This document shows positions 50,841 through 62,792 of a stretch of 64,000 nt of DNA, piece by piece. The stretch is from positions 248,001 to 312,000 of the forward strand of contig NZ_CP020555.1 of the NCBI RefSeq assembly GCF_002080455.1, given 5' to 3'. The stretch is from Streptomyces sp. Sge12. Its GTDB lineage: Bacteria; Actinomycetota; Actinomycetes; Streptomycetales; Streptomycetaceae. Made by a program: the position numbers and the translations under genes. Below the pieces are notes generated by a model. That model searched no databases. It had not been told where the DNA came from and was given only the letters and a program-made list of their open reading frames with translations. Numbering within the stretch: the stretch's first letter is position 1; the number at the start of each line of letters is the position of its first letter.

Positions 50841-51356
50841 ATGCTGATCAGACGAGAAGCCCCCGCCGACCTGGCCGCTGTCCGTGCGGTGACCATCGCT
50901 TCCTCCCACAAGCCGTATGAGGAGGAACCGGTGGAGGTGATGCTGCAGGACGCATTGTGGAGGGGTGAAGACTGGATCCCAGCGCTCTCGCTGGTGGCTG
51001 AGGGCGTGGACGGTGCGATCATCGGCCACGCTCTGTGCACCTGGGGCCGAATCGGTACCGTCCGAGTCCCCAATCTCAGCCTGCTCGGTGTGCACGGCGA
51101 GCATCGCCGGCGCGGCTGCGGAACCGCCCTGGTCCACGCCACTCTCGCTGCGGCAGACGCCCTCGACGCCCCGATGGTCGTTGTCCTCGGTGACCCCGAC
51201 TTCTATGGGCGCTTCGGCTTCCGACCGAGCACTGACTTCGGAATCGTCGGCGAGGAACTGGCCTGGGAGCACCCGTTCCAGATCCGCACCCTGGCCGCCT
51301 ACGATCCGTCCGTACGAGGTGAATTCATCTACCCAGAACCGTTCGGCAACGTCTGA
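50841..51356 (+). CDS. GNAT family N-acetyltransferase (YhbS-like)
   Basis: 171 residues from ATG 50841. N-terminal IRREAPADLAAVRAVTIAS, acetyl-CoA loop LLGVHGEHRRRGCGTALVHA, and VVLGDPDFYGRFGFRPSTDF, the hallmark of YhbS-type acetyltransferases. Substrate unknown. TAG/ATG context (GCCTAGATG) suggests a short or absent leader. It lies just right of the IS remains and has fewer G/C third positions than most genes here, so it may belong to the island. Confidence 0.82.
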   Translation: MLIRREAPADLAAVRAVTIASSHKPYEEEPVEVMLQDALWRGEDWIPALSLVAEGVDGAIIGHALCTWGRIGTVRVPNLSLLGVHGEHRRRGCGTALVHATLAAADALDAPMVVVLGDPDFYGRFGFRPSTDFGIVGEELAWEHPFQIRTLAAYDPSVRGEFIYPEPFGNV

Positions 51357-51558
51357 CGCAGGCACCGCAGCGGACTCCGGCTCGGCGCGATGATCCAAAC
51401 GAGACGGCCTAGGCCACAGGGAGAGCAGAGATGAACAGGCCCGCATCCGCGGGAAACCAGCCGGCCCTCAGCAGCCGAGATGGCAGCCCGTTGCGGTCCC
51501 CGGACCGGAACCGGACTGGCGCCCTGCCCCGGACTATCAGCAGAACCCCAATCCTGCG

Positions 51559-52002
51559 ATGCAGTACGGGATGTGGGATTCGCTGGCCCTTTCCCACCGG
51601 CCGATCGGTGTGCTTCCACCGCCCATGAAGGCGTACGCGGACAGGCTCGTGCTGGCGGTGGAGCGGAGCTGGGAGGACCTGGGCCACGTGGACGTCGCCA
51701 CCTTCCGCCTCGGCCGGCGCTTCTTCGTCCTGAGCGCGTTCGCCGACGGGGCGGACACGGGGGTCACCGTCTGGCTCGACCGCCGGCACACCGACGACGA
51801 GGCCGCCCTCGCCCTGCTCGTCGAGATCCTGGGCATCCCGGCCGACTGCGTCCGTGACATCACCTGGTCTCCGCATCCGGTGGTCCGGTTCGAGCTGGAA
51901 GGGCCGCCGCGGCCCGGGGAGACTCCGCGTGGCTCACGCCTGCCGCGTCTCCTGCGGAGGTGGAGGGAGCGGTCGGGGAGCGGTTCCGCCGTCGGCCGGT
52001 GA
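51559..52002 (+). CDS. hypothetical protein with apparently lost start
   Basis: 147 residues from ATG 51559, beginning MQYGMWDSLALSHRPIGVLP. However, the same frame is open from 51394 and from about 51460 reads like protein: PAGPQQPRWQPVAVPGPEPD, then WRPAPDYQQNPNPA, joining the ATG without a break, yet it contains no ATG, GTG or TTG. Real homologues probably start further upstream. The core (YADRLVLAVERSWEDLGHVD, RRFFVLSAFADGADTGVTVW) is a small soluble domain of unknown role. The 5' end may have been replaced when the adjacent mobile island formed. Confidence 0.6.
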   Translation: MQYGMWDSLALSHRPIGVLPPPMKAYADRLVLAVERSWEDLGHVDVATFRLGRRFFVLSAFADGADTGVTVWLDRRHTDDEAALALLVEILGIPADCVRDITWSPHPVVRFELEGPPRPGETPRGSRLPRLLRRWRERSGSGSAVGR

Positions 52003-52048
52003 GGGGGTCTCCCGGGCCGGCCGGCGGTGGGCGCCGTTCTGCGGACCC

Positions 52049-53461
52049 CTACGCCGAGGCCTTGCCCCGGCCCTTGGGGCCGCCGTTCGTCGGCGGGTAT
52101 CCGGGCCGCGCCGGTATCGACGGCCCCGTCCCCGGTGACGGCACCGGCAGCGGCGGGAGCGCCGGCTCGTACAGCCAGGCCGTGAACAGGTCGTCCAGCG
52201 GCTCGGCCGCGTAGCGGGCCACGTGGTGGGTGAAGCCGGTGGTGGTCACGACGGCGTGCCGGTGGACCGTGGGCCAGTCGCGCAGCATGCGGAAGAACGC
52301 GCTGTCGCCCAGCGCGCAGCGGATCGCGTGCACCGCGAGCCCCCCGCGCTGGTAGAGGCGGTCGTCGAACATCAGCTTGCGGCCGGGGTCGGCCAGTCGC
52401 ATGTCCTGCGGTTGCGCGGCCAGCAGCCGGTGTGCGTTGACCGCGTGCTCGTGCGCGGTGCGGCCGCCGGAGCGCTCCGACCAGAGCCATTCGGCGTACT
52501 TCGCGAAGCCCTCGTTCAGCCAGATGTGCCGCCAGTCGGCGATGGTCACGCTGTTGCCGAACCACTGGTGCGCGAGCTCGTGCGCGATGAGGCGTTCCGA
52601 ACCGCGCACGCCGTCCACGTGGTTGGCCCCGAAGGTGGACAGGCCCTGCGCCTCCACGGGGACGTCGAGCTCCTCGTCGGCGACGACCACCGCGTACTCC
52701 CCGAAGGGGTAGGGCCCGAACAGCTCCTCGAACAGCCGCATCATGGCGGGCTGCCGGGCGAAGTCGCGTGAGAACTGCGGCAGCAGGTGCGCCGGCACGT
52801 GGGCGCTCTGCGGGATGCCGCCGAGCCCGGGGTCGCCGAGGAGGACCGTCTGGTACATGCCGATGGACAGGCCGACCAGGTAGCTGGAGGTCGGCGCGGC
52901 CTGCTCGTAGACCCAGGTGGTCGTGCTGGCCTTCGTCGTACGGGTGAGCAGGCGGCCGCCGGCCACGACCGTGTAGGCGGAGGGCGTGTTGACCGAGATC
53001 TGGTACGAGGCCTTGTCGGCGGGCCGGTCGTTGCACGGGTACCAGGACGGCGCGCCGACGGGCTGGCTGGCGACGAGCGCCCCGTCGGTGAGCTCTTCCC
53101 AGCCGAGGCCGCCCCAGGGGCTGCGCACGGGCTTGGGGTTGCCCGCCCAGTGCACCTCCACGGTGAAGGCGGAGCCGCCGGGCAGCGGCTTGGTGGGGCG
53201 CACCCGGAGTTTTCCGGCGCGGTGGGTGTAGTGCGGGGCGCGCCCGTTCACCAGGATCCGCCCTATTTTGAACTCGGCCAGGTTCAGGTGGAACTCGGCG
53301 AGCGGTGCCCGCCCGGCGATCGCGCTGATCCGGGCCGTCCCGGCGAGCCGGTTGGGGCCGGGACGGTAGTCCAGAGCGAGTTCGTACCGGTGCACTCGGT
53401 AACGGGAGTCGCCGTTGGCCGGGAAGTACGGGTCCGATGGCTCTGTTTTCTGGCCGCTCAC
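52049..53461 (-). CDS. M1 family zinc metallopeptidase
   Basis: 470 residues. Aminopeptidase N-like beta domain (YRVHRYELALDYRPGPNRLA), then the gluzincin site HELAHQWFGN (His294, Glu295, His298) with the third ligand in HIWLNEGFAKYAEWLW, and the truncated C-terminus usual for short bacterial M1 members. No signal peptide. It is 97 bases downstream of the Pls-like synthetase on the same strand, so the pair is probably cotranscribed; M1-type peptidases are known to degrade epsilon-poly-lysine in producers, which would make this a resistance or turnover enzyme (inference). Confidence 0.9.
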   Translation of the reverse strand: MSGQKTEPSDPYFPANGDSRYRVHRYELALDYRPGPNRLAGTARISAIAGRAPLAEFHLNLAEFKIGRILVNGRAPHYTHRAGKLRVRPTKPLPGGSAFTVEVHWAGNPKPVRSPWGGLGWEELTDGALVASQPVGAPSWYPCNDRPADKASYQISVNTPSAYTVVAGGRLLTRTTKASTTTWVYEQAAPTSSYLVGLSIGMYQTVLLGDPGLGGIPQSAHVPAHLLPQFSRDFARQPAMMRLFEELFGPYPFGEYAVVVADEELDVPVEAQGLSTFGANHVDGVRGSERLIAHELAHQWFGNSVTIADWRHIWLNEGFAKYAEWLWSERSGGRTAHEHAVNAHRLLAAQPQDMRLADPGRKLMFDDRLYQRGGLAVHAIRCALGDSAFFRMLRDWPTVHRHAVVTTTGFTHHVARYAAEPLDDLFTAWLYEPALPPLPVPSPGTGPSIPARPGYPPTNGGPKGRGKASA

Positions 53462-53558
53462 TGCCGCTTCCGCTCCCTGCGCTGTGCTCGTACGACGTGC
53501 TGGTGTACCGGTTGTGCCGGTGCTCCCGCCGGTGCCGGCCGGGGCGCGAACGGCCCGG

Positions 53559-56500
53559 TCAGGACCGCCACGCCTCGATCGGATTGCCCAGCCAGCGGGT
53601 GTCGGCGGGGACGGATTCCCCGGCCATCACGAGGGAGGCGGGGCCCAAGGTGCTGCGGGCCCCCACCGTGCTCCCGGGCAGGACGATTCCGCCCGGGCCC
53701 AGGGTGGCGCCCTCATGGAGCACCACAGTATCCGTCCTCAAGATCCGGTCGTGGAAGAGGTGCGTCTGCAACACACAGCCCCGGTTCACGCTGACCCCGT
53801 CGCCCAGCACCACCAGGTCCGTCTCGGGCAGCCAGTAGCTCTCGCACCACACGCCCCGGCCGATCCGGCCGCCGAGCGCGCGCAGCCACAGGGCCAGCAC
53901 GGGTGTACCGGGCACCGATCCGGTCAGCCACGGCACGGCAAGGACCTCGACGAAGGTGTCGGCCAGCTCGTTGCGCCAGACGAAGCCGCTCCACAGCGGG
54001 TGCTCGCCCGTGCGGTGCCGACCGACGAGCAGCCATTTGGCGCTCACCGCGACCGTGCAGGCGGCCAGTCCGGCGACCAGCAGGACCACTCCGGAGAGCA
54101 GCGCGGCGCCCCATACGCCCAGGCCGCTGCGGGTGACGAGCGCGCACAGGGCGGCCACGGTCAGCACGGCTAGGGCGGCCGAGCAGAACACCGGGGCGAG
54201 CCGGCACAGCTCCACCAGGCCGCGCGCCCACAGCAGCCGTGCGGGCGGCTCGTAGGTCCGGCTCTGGTCGGAGTCGGAGGTGGACCGGGGCAGTTTGACC
54301 GGCGGAAGTCCCAGGTAGGAGCTGCCCTTCTTGGCCTTCTTCGGGGTGGCGGACAGGACGCCGACCAGCCCGTCGTCCGGCACGGAGCGGCCCGGGGCGG
54401 TCATGCCGGAGTTCCCCAGGAAGGCGCGGCGGCCGATCTCGGAGTGTCCGATCCGGACCCAGCCGCCGCCCAGCTCGAAGGGGGCGGTCAGGGTGTCGTC
54501 GGCGAGGAAGGCTCCCTCGCCGACGGTGGTCAGGCTCGGGAGGGCGAGCACGGTGGACACCTCGGCGCCCCGGCCGATCTTCATGCCGAGCAGCCGCAGC
54601 CACACCGGTGTGATCAGCCCGGCGTACAGCGGGAAGAGCGTTTCGCGGGACAGGTCCATCAGCTGGGTGACCGTCCAGGCCTGCCAGCCGACCCTGCTGT
54701 GCGTCGGATGGGTTCCCGTCCGCAGCCCGAGGCTGAGCAGGCGTACGGAGACCAGCAGCAGCACCGCGTAGGCGAATCCGAAGGCCAGCGCGCCCGGCAC
54801 CACGGCGAGGAGCGCTCCGCGCAGTGCTGCGGCGAATCCGGCGTCGGCGGGCACGAACCGGCTCACCACGAGCAGGGCGGGCAGGGCGGCGAGGACGGGC
54901 AGGGCGGTGAGGCAGAAGCCGGCGGCCCCGTACGCGGCCCGCCAGGGGAGGCCGCGGGGCGGGCGCTCCTTGGGCCAGTTGTGCTTGGCCTTGCCGAGCT
55001 TGCCGGCGGGTGCGCCGGCCCAGCGCTGGCCGGTGGGGATCTGTCCGACCACCGCGGAGCCGGGGGCCACCTCGGCGCGCTTTCCGACGCGCGCGCCGGG
55101 GAAGAGGATGCTGCGGGTGCCGACGACCGCGCCCGCGCCGACCTTGATCGCGCCGATCTCCAAGTGGTCGCCGTCCAGCCAGTGGCCGCAGAGGTCGACC
55201 TCGGACTCCACGGCGCAGCCGCGGCCGAGTTTCAGCATGCCGGTGACCGGGGGCAGGGAGTGCAGGTCGACCTCGGGGCCGATCTTGGCGCCGAGGGCCC
55301 GCCCGTAGCGCTCCAGCCAGGACCCGGTGAGGGAGGTGGCGCCGACGTACTCGGCGAGCTGCTCGGCCGTCCACAGCCGCAGGTGCACGCTTCCGCCGCG
55401 CGGGTGGCGTCCGGCCTTCACGCCCCGCATCAGGAGGCGGGCTCCGCCGGCCGCGATGGCGAGCCGGCCCGGCGGGCTGTAGAGGAGCAGCGCGCCGGCG
55501 GCGACGAGCCACCACGAGGCGGTCGGCGCCCACGGGTAGGGCCCGAACCGGTGCAGTACGTTGCCCAGGGCCAGTACGGCGACCGTCCAGCGCAGGCCGA
55601 CCAGGGTGAACAGCGGGAGCAGCAGCAGGGACTGGACCAGCTGGGAGCGCAGCGGTACCGGGGTGATGGTCCGGGCCGCTCCGTCGTCCTGTGCGGACTT
55701 CTCCAGGTGCCGGGCCAGCTTGCGCAGGGTGGGCTGCTGGTAGACGTCGAGGACGGCGGCGCTCGGGTAGCGGGTGCGCAGCCGGGTGGTGAGCTGGGCG
55801 GCGGCGAGGCTGCCGCCGCCGATCGCGAAGAAGTCGTCGGCGGCGCTGGTGACGGTCACGCCGAGGGTCTCGCTCCACTGCTCGGCGAGCCAGGCCTCGG
55901 TGCCGTAGAGCTGCTCGGTGGGGCCGGAGGTCTCCAGGTCGGGCAGCGGCCAGGGCAGCGCGTTCCGGTCGACCTTGCCTGAGGTCCGGGTGGGGAGCTC
56001 GGCGACGGGCGCGAGGAGGGGGACGAGGGCGGCGGGCAGCTCGGCGCGCAGCCGGGTCACGGCCGCCGCGTGGTCCCAGCCGTCCTGGGTGACGAGGTAG
56101 CCGACGAGCAGCTGGTTGCCGCTGCGGGCGGTGCGGACGGCGGCGGCCGCTCCCGCGACACCGGGCAGGGCCTGGAGCGCCGCGTCGACCTCGCCCAGCT
56201 CGATCCGGCGACCGCCGAGCTTGATCTGCTCGTCGGCGCGGCCGAGGAAGATCAGGCCTTCGGGTTCGGCGCGTACGAGGTCGCCGCTGCGGTAGGCGCG
56301 CTGCCAGCCGAGGGATTCGAGCGGGGCGTACTTCTCGGCGTCCTTGTCGGTGTCGAGGTAGCGGGCGAGGCCCACGCCGCCGATCACGAGTTCTCCGCTG
56401 CCGCCCATGGGCACCGGCTCCCCGGACTCGTCGACGACGGCCAGTTCCCATCCGTTCAGCGGGAGGCCGATCCGGATCGGCTCCTCTCCGGTCAGGAGGG

Positions 56501-57470
56501 CGGCGCAGGCGACGACGGTGGCCTCGGTGGGGCCGTAGGTGTTCCAGACCTCGCGGCCTTCGGTGACCAGGCGCTGGGTGAGCTCCGGCGGGCAGGCCTC
56601 GCCGCCGAAGATCAGGAGCCGGACCTCGTTGAGCGCCTCGGGCTCCCAGAGGGCGGCCAGCGTCGGCACGGTGGAGACGACGGTGATCTCCTGGTCCACG
56701 AGCCAGGGGCCGAGGTCGGCGCCGCTGCGCACCTGGGAGCGGGGTACGGGCACGAGGCAGGCGCCGTAGCGCCAGGCCAGCCACATCTCCTCGCAGGAGG
56801 CGTCGAAGGCGACGGACAGTCCGGCCATGACGCGGTCGCCGGGGCCGATCGGCTCCTCGGTGAGGAAGAGCGCGGCCTCGGCGTCGACGAAGGCGGCGGC
56901 GCTGCGGTGGCTGACGGCGACGCCCTTGGGCTTGCCGGTGGAGCCGGAGGTGAAGATGATCCAGGCGTCGTGCTCGGGGCCGGGGCGCGAGGCCGCGGCG
57001 TGGGCTCCGGGCTCCGCGGCCCGGCCGGAGTGGATGCGCTGTCCGCCGCCGAGGACCGCGCGGACCCCCGCCTCGCCGAAGACCAGGTCGGCGCGCTCGT
57101 CCGGGTCCTCGGCGTCGACGGGTACGTAGGCGGCGCCGGCGGCGAGTACGGCCAGGATGGCCACGTACAGCTCGCTGGTTCCGGAGGGCACGCGGACGCC
57201 GACCCGGTCGCCGAGTCCCACTCCGGCGGCCGCGAGGGCGCGGCGCCGGCGCTCGACCTCGGCGGCCAGTGCCCGGTAGGTCAGTCGGGTGGTTCCGTCG
57301 TCGAGGGCGAGCTCGTCGGGGTACGCCCGTACGGTGGCCTCGAAGATGTCGACGAGGGTGCGGGTGGGGGCGGCCGACCCTGCCGTGAAGCGGGCCGACT
57401 TGCCGGACTCCTCGGGCATCTCCCCGCCGTCGAGCAGAGTGAGTTCACTGCGCTCAGGTGTGACTGCCAT
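53559..57470 (-). CDS. Pls/PosA-type NRPS (cationic homopoly-amino-acid synthetase-like)
   Basis: 1303 residues, close to epsilon-poly-L-lysine synthetase length. An adenylation domain (about 30-500) has [62 protein letters not shown] (in parts) and [11 protein letters not shown] carrier domain carries Ser554 in [10 protein letters not shown]. Then there is no condensation or thioesterase domain; instead three units of paired membrane helices and left-handed beta-helix hexapeptide repeats ([58 protein letters not shown]), as in Pls, which link residues at the membrane. The monomer cannot be named by eye. GAGGG precedes ATG 57470. Confidence 0.88.
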   Translation of the reverse strand: MAVTPERSELTLLDGGEMPEESGKSARFTAGSAAPTRTLVDIFEATVRAYPDELALDDGTTRLTYRALAAEVERRRRALAAAGVGLGDRVGVRVPSGTSELYVAILAVLAAGAAYVPVDAEDPDERADLVFGEAGVRAVLGGGQRIHSGRAAEPGAHAAASRPGPEHDAWIIFTSGSTGKPKGVAVSHRSAAAFVDAEAALFLTEEPIGPGDRVMAGLSVAFDASCEEMWLAWRYGACLVPVPRSQVRSGADLGPWLVDQEITVVSTVPTLAALWEPEALNEVRLLIFGGEACPPELTQRLVTEGREVWNTYGPTEATVVACAALLTGEEPIRIGLPLNGWELAVVDESGEPVPMGGSGELVIGGVGLARYLDTDKDAEKYAPLESLGWQRAYRSGDLVRAEPEGLIFLGRADEQIKLGGRRIELGEVDAALQALPGVAGAAAAVRTARSGNQLLVGYLVTQDGWDHAAAVTRLRAELPAALVPLLAPVAELPTRTSGKVDRNALPWPLPDLETSGPTEQLYGTEAWLAEQWSETLGVTVTSAADDFFAIGGGSLAAAQLTTRLRTRYPSAAVLDVYQQPTLRKLARHLEKSAQDDGAARTITPVPLRSQLVQSLLLLPLFTLVGLRWTVAVLALGNVLHRFGPYPWAPTASWWLVAAGALLLYSPPGRLAIAAGGARLLMRGVKAGRHPRGGSVHLRLWTAEQLAEYVGATSLTGSWLERYGRALGAKIGPEVDLHSLPPVTGMLKLGRGCAVESEVDLCGHWLDGDHLEIGAIKVGAGAVVGTRSILFPGARVGKRAEVAPGSAVVGQIPTGQRWAGAPAGKLGKAKHNWPKERPPRGLPWRAAYGAAGFCLTALPVLAALPALLVVSRFVPADAGFAAALRGALLAVVPGALAFGFAYAVLLLVSVRLLSLGLRTGTHPTHSRVGWQAWTVTQLMDLSRETLFPLYAGLITPVWLRLLGMKIGRGAEVSTVLALPSLTTVGEGAFLADDTLTAPFELGGGWVRIGHSEIGRRAFLGNSGMTAPGRSVPDDGLVGVLSATPKKAKKGSSYLGLPPVKLPRSTSDSDQSRTYEPPARLLWARGLVELCRLAPVFCSAALAVLTVAALCALVTRSGLGVWGAALLSGVVLLVAGLAACTVAVSAKWLLVGRHRTGEHPLWSGFVWRNELADTFVEVLAVPWLTGSVPGTPVLALWLRALGGRIGRGVWCESYWLPETDLVVLGDGVSVNRGCVLQTHLFHDRILRTDTVVLHEGATLGPGGIVLPGSTVGARSTLGPASLVMAGESVPADTRWLGNPIEAWRS

Positions 57471-57729
57471 CGGCCCTCACGTCTCGTTCCCGGCAATGTC
57501 CGGGTCGCCGGCGGAGCCCGGGTCTGCCCAGGTTGTTCCGGCTCGGCGCCAAACAACCCACCAGTCTAGTGCGCCATCAAGGGTTTTCTTGTTGAAGCCT
57601 CGCGCGTGGCCGGGAAAAGACGGTGGTCAGGCGGGGGATGGCGGGGGCGATGGGGGCGATCGGGGCGGCTGATGCGGCGATCGGGGGCCGCGCGGAGCGT
57701 GAGCGGCCGATCGCATATCGTCGGCCGAC

Positions 57730-58308
57730 ATGACCGATCATGCTGCGCCCACGTCGCGCTTCCTCGTCCTGCACGACTACGGCATGGGCGGATCGTGGTG
57801 GTGGGTCCACGCACGGTCGGTGCGGGAGGTGCGCGAGACGTTCGCGGACGTCGAGGTGATCGACACGGCGGAGACCCTGGAGCGGGCCGAGGGCTGGGGC
57901 CTGGACGAGGCCCGGGTCGACGCAGCGACCACGCCGGAAGGGCTGGACGAACTGCGCGCCAAGCGCGAGGCGCAGCGCGGCCTGGACGGCTTCGGCGCGC
58001 TCGCCGACCGGGAGGTGGTGTGGCTGCGGCGGCGCTGGGACGACGGGAACGACGAGGACCGGACGCTCTACCTGATGGAAGTCGGGGCCGACGGCCGGCG
58101 CACGCGCCAGGTCGAGCTGACCCCGGACGGCACGGGGGTGCGCAGCGGACCCGACGACTGGCCCTTCAACCCGCCCGTCGTGGACCTCTTCGACCCCGAA
58201 CTCGTGGGCATGGAAATCGGCCAGGACGAGTTCGAGAGGAACTGGCTCGGCGCCCGGCCGATGGAATGGCCGGACGAGGAGCAGGCCGAGGAACCGGCCG
58301 ACGAATAG
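57730..58308 (+). CDS. hypothetical protein
   Basis: 192 residues from ATG 57730. Starts MTDHAAPTSRFLVLHDYGMG, with GGSWWWVHARSVREVRETFA, and ends in an acidic tail (EEQAEEPADE). Soluble, Trp- and Asp-rich, no catalytic motif recognised. The 259-bp spacer to the divergent synthetase gene shows no gene. It converges with the Fur-family gene (35-base gap). Confidence 0.7.
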   Translation: MTDHAAPTSRFLVLHDYGMGGSWWWVHARSVREVRETFADVEVIDTAETLERAEGWGLDEARVDAATTPEGLDELRAKREAQRGLDGFGALADREVVWLRRRWDDGNDEDRTLYLMEVGADGRRTRQVELTPDGTGVRSGPDDWPFNPPVVDLFDPELVGMEIGQDEFERNWLGARPMEWPDEEQAEEPADE

Positions 58309-58343
58309 AACGCGGGAGGTGCGGGCGCCCGGAAGAGACGCGC

Positions 58344-58754
58344 CTACGCGCAGTCCGGGCACAGGCCGCGGTAGGTGACCTCGACCCCGGACACCGTGAA
58401 GCCGAAGCGCTCCTGCGCCGGGAGGCCCGCCAGCGGGTCGCCGGTCGGGTGGACGTCGCGGATGACCCCGCAGGCGGAGCACACCAGGTGCTGGTGCGGG
58501 TGGTGCGCGTTGGGGTCGTAGCGCTTCGCCCGGCCGTCGGTGGTGACCTCCGCGACCTCGCCGAGAGCGACCAGTTCGCCCAGGGCGTTGTAGACGGTCG
58601 CCCGGGAGATCTCCGGCAACCGCTGCGCCGCACGGGCGTGGACCTCGTCCGCCGTGAGGTGCACGTGATCGCCGTCGAGGACCTCCGCGACCACCCTCCG
58701 CTGGGACGTCATCCGCCAGCCACGCCCGCGCAAACGCTCCAGCAGGTCACTCAT
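58344..58754 (-). CDS. Fur-family (CatR/PerR-like) redox regulator
   Basis: 136 residues from ATG 58754 with AGGTGGG upstream. A winged helix (LRGRGWRMTSQRRVVAEVLD, EISRATVYNALGELVALGEV) precedes the HHPHQHLVCSAC metal region and two zinc Cys pairs (C92/C95 and C132/C135), the structural zinc site of PerR/Fur proteins. It is divergent from katG; in streptomycetes Fur homologues of this type repress catalase-peroxidase genes and are released on oxidation. It probably represses both itself and katG. Confidence 0.9.
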   Translation of the reverse strand: MSDLLERLRGRGWRMTSQRRVVAEVLDGDHVHLTADEVHARAAQRLPEISRATVYNALGELVALGEVAEVTTDGRAKRYDPNAHHPHQHLVCSACGVIRDVHPTGDPLAGLPAQERFGFTVSGVEVTYRGLCPDCA

Positions 58755-58811
58755 ATCGGCCCACCTATTCAGGTTCGACGGGGTGCCCCGAAGTATGCCG
58801 AGGGACATCCG

Positions 58812-58878
58812 GAATCCGATCGCATGTGGATCTGGTGTCCTTCTTGACTTGGATTCTGTCCATCGTAGGATCGGATTC
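58812..58878. promoter_or_regulatory. katG promoter with flanking inverted repeat
   Basis: TTGACT (58844-58849), 16-bp spacer and TAGGAT (58866-58871) form a near-consensus rightward promoter. GAATCCGATC (58812-58821) and GATCGGATTC (58869-58878) are a perfect 10-bp inverted repeat bracketing it, the right half overlapping the -10; a related GGATTCTG lies inside the spacer. These are candidate binding sites for the divergent Fur-family regulator. The katG leader would be about 280 nt (58879-59156), in which I see no convincing gene. Confidence 0.6.
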
Positions 58879-59132
58879 GTAGATAGCCAAGAGACAGGAA
58901 GGCTCCAGGGCGGCAGGTGACGAAGACGTGACGGACCACCGCCCGCGAAGTGCGCGGTGCAGACGCACGCGCACCGGCCGTCGGCGCCCCCCTGCTCACA
59001 ACCGTCCGGGACGGTGACCGCTCGGCGTCGTGGCGTTCGACGAGGCCGAGCACGTGCACCCGGGGCCTGTGCCCCGGCTGTTCCATCGCATCCAGTCGCA
59101 CTTATCCCGCATTCAGTTCCTGAACACCGTGA

Positions 59133-61394
<2,262 letters not shown>

Positions 61395-61402
61395 CATGAA
61401 GT

Positions 61403-61473
61403 CCGGGCCGGCCCGCACCGGCCGGCCCGGCGGGCACCCGTAGGGGCGCGGCTCCCGAAGGAGCCGCGCCCCT
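61403..61473. terminator. two perfect hairpins between katG and converging gene
   Basis: First: CCGGGCCGGCC (61403-61413) pairs with 61420-61430, loop 6. Second: AGGGGCGCGGCTCC (61442-61455) pairs perfectly with 61460-61473 over 14 bp with a CGAA loop. The second ends at the stop codon of the converging gene, so it can serve both directions. Confidence 0.85.
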
Positions 61474-61814
61474 CAGCCCGGCAGCTGCTCGACCACGCTG
61501 GTGCCCTTGCCCTCCTGCGACTCCCATGTCCAGGTCTCCTCCAACCGGAGGCGGCCGTCGGCCGGTTCGGTCACCACCGAGGTGCAGTGCCCGGAGGCGG
61601 TCGTACCGTCGAGGCGGAGCTGCACGTAGCGGAAGTCGATCGTGTCGGCGTCCCGGGTACCGACGAGGTACCCCCTGACCACGTCCCCTCCGTGGTATTC
61701 CGCCCAGATCCGACCGTCCTGCTCGTGGTAGGCGAACCGGGTCTGCCGGCCGACCTGGCCGGGTGCCTGGTCGGCCACGGGGACGAAGACGAGGCCGTCG
61801 AGCGAGCGTGCCAC
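61473..61814 (-). CDS. hypothetical protein, beta-barrel-like
   Basis: 113 residues from GTG 61814, chosen because GGAG lies 8 bases upstream (the frame extends to 61853). Sequence VARSLDGLVFVPVADQAPGQ, RFAYHEQDGRIWAEYHGGDV, VRGYLVGTRDADTIDFRYVQ: an all-beta, lipocalin-like or avidin-like small barrel common in actinomycetes, function unknown. Cytosolic. Confidence 0.75.
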   Translation of the reverse strand: MARSLDGLVFVPVADQAPGQVGRQTRFAYHEQDGRIWAEYHGGDVVRGYLVGTRDADTIDFRYVQLRLDGTTASGHCTSVVTEPADGRLRLEETWTWESQEGKGTSVVEQLPG

Positions 61815-61854
61815 CGATAACTCCTCTGCGGGGAAGGCGATCCGGTCATCCACC

Positions 61855-62250
61855 CTAAAGGGGCAGCGGCCGCCCCGATGCGACGTGGGCCGTCTCCCGC
61901 TCCACGGCGGCGAGTTCCTCCTCCCGTCCCATGAGCTCCAGCTGCTCCCGGTAGCGGCCCAGCGCGGTGAGGAGCAGGAGTCCCCTGGCCGGCTCCGCGG
62001 CGTACATGCGGCGCGCGGCCCCGACCGCCTCGGCCCGCAGGGCGAGCGCGGTCTCCGGCAGGTGGGCGAAGTCCTGAAGGCTGTACTCGTACAACGCGAC
62101 CGTCAGCAGCGGCAGATACGCCAGCGGGCTCACCTGGGCGAGCACGCGGTAGGCGGCGACCTGCTGCCGCGCCGGCAGGGTCTGTGATCCCAGGAGGGCT
62201 ACTCGGGCTCGAAGTACCGCGTCGTGATGGGCGTGCGCTGAGAAAGTCAT
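61855..62250 (-). CDS. hypothetical helical protein
   Basis: 131 residues from ATG 62250; all-helical, with AVLRARVALLGSQTLPARQQ, VAAYRVLAQVSPLAYLPLLT and RYREQLELMGREEELAAVER, suggesting TPR-like helices. GAGAAT lies 8 bases before ATG, so it may be leaderless. Located 40 bases upstream of the preceding small gene on the same strand. No function assigned. Confidence 0.65.
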   Translation of the reverse strand: MTFSAHAHHDAVLRARVALLGSQTLPARQQVAAYRVLAQVSPLAYLPLLTVALYEYSLQDFAHLPETALALRAEAVGAARRMYAAEPARGLLLLTALGRYREQLELMGREEELAAVERETAHVASGRPLPL

Positions 62251-62351
62251 GACGGTGATTCTCAAAGCCGCACAGGGGTCCGAACAAGGGCAATTCGCTG
62301 TGCCCTTGGTCCTACGAAAACGGCCTCTGACCTGTCATGATTGATACGTCA

Positions 62352-62792
62352 TCACCCCTGCGCGTGAGCAGCGCCCAGGAACGAGAGCCGGACCTGGCGC
62401 CGGGGGTTGTCCCGGTTGGTGTCCACGAGGGTGACGGACTGCCAGGTTCCGAGCTCCAGCATCCCGTCGACCACCGGTAGCGTCGCGTGGGGCGGGACGA
62501 TCGCGGGCAGGACGTGGTCCCGCCCGTGGCCGGGGGATCCGTGCCGGTGCCGCCAGCGGTCATCGGCGGGCAGGAGGGACTCCAGGGCCTTCAGGAGGTC
62601 GTCGTCGCTGCCCGCTCCCGTCTCGATGACGGCGAGCCCGGCCGTCGCGTGCGGGGTGAAGATGTTCAGCAGCCCGCTCCGCCCCTGCGCCACCTCCCTG
62701 AGGAAGGCGGCGCAGGCATCGGTCAGGTCATGGACGGTCTCCCGGTCCCCGGTCGTCACGTCGATCGTTCGTGTAGCGAAGGTGTCGGCCAT
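62352..62792 (-). CDS. YjbQ/UPF0047 family protein
   Basis: 146 residues. Family motifs NIFTPHATAGLAVIETGAGS, DDLLKALESLLPADDRWRHR, VLPAIVPPHATLPVVDGMLE and GTWQSVTLVDTNRDNPRRQV match the secondary thiamine-phosphate synthase (YjbQ) family, with the conserved His residues. A small cytosolic trimer by family knowledge; physiological role unclear. Its start codon shares the palindrome CCATGG with the start of the divergent kinase fragment. Confidence 0.88.
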   Translation of the reverse strand: MADTFATRTIDVTTGDRETVHDLTDACAAFLREVAQGRSGLLNIFTPHATAGLAVIETGAGSDDDLLKALESLLPADDRWRHRHGSPGHGRDHVLPAIVPPHATLPVVDGMLELGTWQSVTLVDTNRDNPRRQVRLSFLGAAHAQG

